Below, piece by piece: positions 5,844 to 7,018 of a stretch of DNA of 7,018 nt. The DNA comes from Acidobacteriota bacterium. GTDB taxonomy: Bacteria; Acidobacteriota; Terriglobia; Terriglobales; Acidobacteriaceae. The stretch is taken from assembly GCA_003225615.1 (NCBI GenBank), contig QIAS01000065.1, forward strand, positions 1,499 to 8,516. Reading direction: 5' to 3'. The translations under genes and the position numbers were made by a program. Under the pieces are notes generated by a model, which was given only the letters and a program-made list of their open reading frames with translations, was not told where the DNA came from and did no database searches. Position 1 is the first letter of the stretch, and each line of letters begins with the position of its first letter.

Positions 5844-6560
5844 ATGAATCTCAAAGGCATAAAACTTACATGGTTAGGCCACGCGACGTTCCGCATTGAA
5901 ACTCCAGGCGGGAAGACCATCATTGTGGATCCATGGGTGATGGGGAATCCCATGTGCCCGGAAAATGAAAAGAACATCAGGAAAGTTGACGTCCTGCTCT
6001 GCACCCACGGCCACTTCGACCACATCGGCGATGCAGTTGAGATCGCCAAGAAGCACAACCCTGCCGTGGTGGGCATTCCGGAACTATGCGGGTGGTTGCA
6101 GAAGAAGGGCGTGAAGAACTGCGCGGAAATGAATAAGGGAGGCACGCAGGCGGTGGGGGACATCAAGGTCACCATGGTACACGCTGACCATTCCTGCGGC
6201 ATCAAGGATGGAGACGAACTCGTCTATGGTGGCGAAGCCTGCGGCTATGTGATCGAGTTTTCGAACGGTGTGAAGATGTATCACGCGGGCGATACGAACG
6301 TATTCGGCGATATGGCGATCATTCGCGATCTATACGCGCCGGAGATCGCCATGCTGCCCATTGGCGATCACTACACTATGTCCCCGCGTGAAGCTGCCTA
6401 TGCGCTCAAATTGCTTAAGCCAAAAACGGTGATCCCCATGCATTTTGGGACTTTTCCTCCACTGGTTGGGAGACCGAGCGATCTACGGAAACTGGTTTCG
6501 GGAGTTGAAGTGTTCGAGATGAAACCAGGCACAACCGTCAGTGAGCTGGCGGCAGCCTGA
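5844..6560 (+). CDS. UPF0173-type metal-dependent hydrolase (metallo-beta-lactamase fold)
   Basis: A 238-residue member of the UPF0173 hydrolases, a metallo-beta-lactamase fold family whose natural substrate is not established. The sequence shows KLTWLGHATFRIE at 7-19 with H13, IIVDPW at 26-31, the metal motif THGHFDHIGD at 54-63 (H55 lies in the motif as THxHxDH, with H57, D59 and H60), VHADHS at 112-117, YHAGDTN at 146-152 with bridging D150, and PMHFGTFP at 198-205 with H200. Length matches the family. The ATG at 5844 has AGGAG at 5829-5833, ten bases upstream. A perfect palindrome CTCAATTGAG at 5786-5795 lies in the leader. It follows the rhodanese gene on the same strand and may be co-transcribed. 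It is predicted cytoplasmic, with no signal peptide. Confidence 0.93.
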   Translation: MNLKGIKLTWLGHATFRIETPGGKTIIVDPWVMGNPMCPENEKNIRKVDVLLCTHGHFDHIGDAVEIAKKHNPAVVGIPELCGWLQKKGVKNCAEMNKGGTQAVGDIKVTMVHADHSCGIKDGDELVYGGEACGYVIEFSNGVKMYHAGDTNVFGDMAIIRDLYAPEIAMLPIGDHYTMSPREAAYALKLLKPKTVIPMHFGTFPPLVGRPSDLRKLVSGVEVFEMKPGTTVSELAAA

Positions 6561-6665
6561 GCACTAATTCCTTTGTGTACCTTCGTCGCCCTTGGTGGTT
6601 AATGCTTTTGCCGCACGACCAGGGATACCGACCTACCTAAATTCTTGAAACAAAAAGGGGGAACT

Positions 6666-7018
6666 GTGGCGCGTGCAGCAGAAACCGACGTTAACGCATA
6701 CTGGCGCATGGGCGGGGTTACGGTCCCGGCAGTCGAGGAGTACCTTTACTCCTTGCTTCCGCCACGCGATGAAGTGCTCGCGGAGATGGAGGAGGAGGCG
6801 GCTCGTCGAAAGGTTCCCATCGTTGGCCCGGCGGTCGCGCGCATCCTCTACCAGTTGGCGCTGATCGGCAAAGCAAAAACCGTCTTTGAAATGGGCTCGG
6901 CCATCGGCTACTCCACCATCTGGTGGGCGCGGGCGGTGGGCGAGAATGGGCGCGTGTTTTACACTGACGGCGATCCGATAAATGCGGAACGCGCCCGCAA
7001 ATATTTCGAACGCGCTGG
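6666..7018 (+). CDS. SAM-dependent O-methyltransferase, family-3 type (partial, C-terminus off the right edge)
   Basis: The N-terminal 117 codons of a class I methyltransferase resembling the catechol/caffeoyl-CoA O-methyltransferase family. The helical N-terminus (VEEYLYSLLPPRDEVLAEME) and RRKVPIVGP precede the SAM-binding motif I TVFEMGSAIGYST at 72-84, then WWARAVGENGRVFYTDGDP, where D101 or D103 replaces the usual acidic residue that holds the SAM ribose. The metal and substrate sites are beyond the window, so the acceptor cannot be judged. The start is GTG 6666, preceded by AAGGGGG at 6655-6661 with 4-5 bases spacing; the in-frame ATG at 6708 has no ribosome site. It is 105 bp after the UPF0173 stop, and no convincing promoter or terminator was found in that gap. 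Confidence 0.87.
   Translation, partial: MARAAETDVNAYWRMGGVTVPAVEEYLYSLLPPRDEVLAEMEEEAARRKVPIVGPAVARILYQLALIGKAKTVFEMGSAIGYSTIWWARAVGENGRVFYTDGDPINAERARKYFERA

Noticed and set aside
5645..6205. Minus-strand frame of 186 residues
   Set aside because: Antisense shadow of the rhodanese end and the clearly coding UPF0173 gene; low-complexity composition and no recognisable motifs.
6589..6624. Imperfect inverted repeat after the UPF0173 gene as a terminator
   Set aside because: The stem CCCTTGGTGGT / ACGACCAGGG has a bulge and a mismatch, a 15-base loop and no T run following it.

Overview
This 7 kb window reads as ordinary bacterial chromosome with dense, tightly spaced housekeeping genes and no sign of mobile elements, phage, CRISPR, tRNA or rRNA. 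The protein set (S21, LysA, DeoC, hypoxanthine phosphoribosyltransferase, a GAF-GAF-PP2C regulatory phosphatase, a minimal zincin, a UPF0173 hydrolase) and the moderately high GC by eye suggest a soil-type Acidobacteriota genome or a close relative. That assignment is an inference from remembered protein style and was not tested by a search.

Left block (about 1-5267, all minus strand, read right to left): hpt, deoC, a two-GAF/SpoIIE-type phosphatase, lysA, a small very acidic protein, a minimal-zincin metallopeptidase, then the start of rpsU running off the left edge. From hpt to the metallopeptidase the spacing is operon-like: 9 bp, 13 bp, a GTGA overlap, a TTGA overlap, 28 bp. A candidate intrinsic terminator follows the metallopeptidase, so rpsU probably has its own promoter. 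The phosphatase frame is broken near its 3' end: the conserved C-terminal motif containing FDDQT lies in another frame that ends exactly at the lysA start codon.

Right block (5387-7018, plus strand): a single-domain rhodanese divergent from hpt across a 119-bp region holding facing promoter candidates, then a UPF0173 metallo-beta-lactamase-fold hydrolase, then the N-terminal part of a family-3 type O-methyltransferase cut by the right edge.

Functionally the left operon mixes purine salvage (hpt), deoxyribonucleoside catabolism (deoC), a partner-switch type phosphatase and lysine synthesis (lysA). I see no dedicated new multi-gene system. The points most worth a second look are the frameshifted phosphatase, the translationally coupled acidic small protein after lysA, and a roughly ten-residue insertion in the catalytic flap of the hypoxanthine phosphoribosyltransferase.
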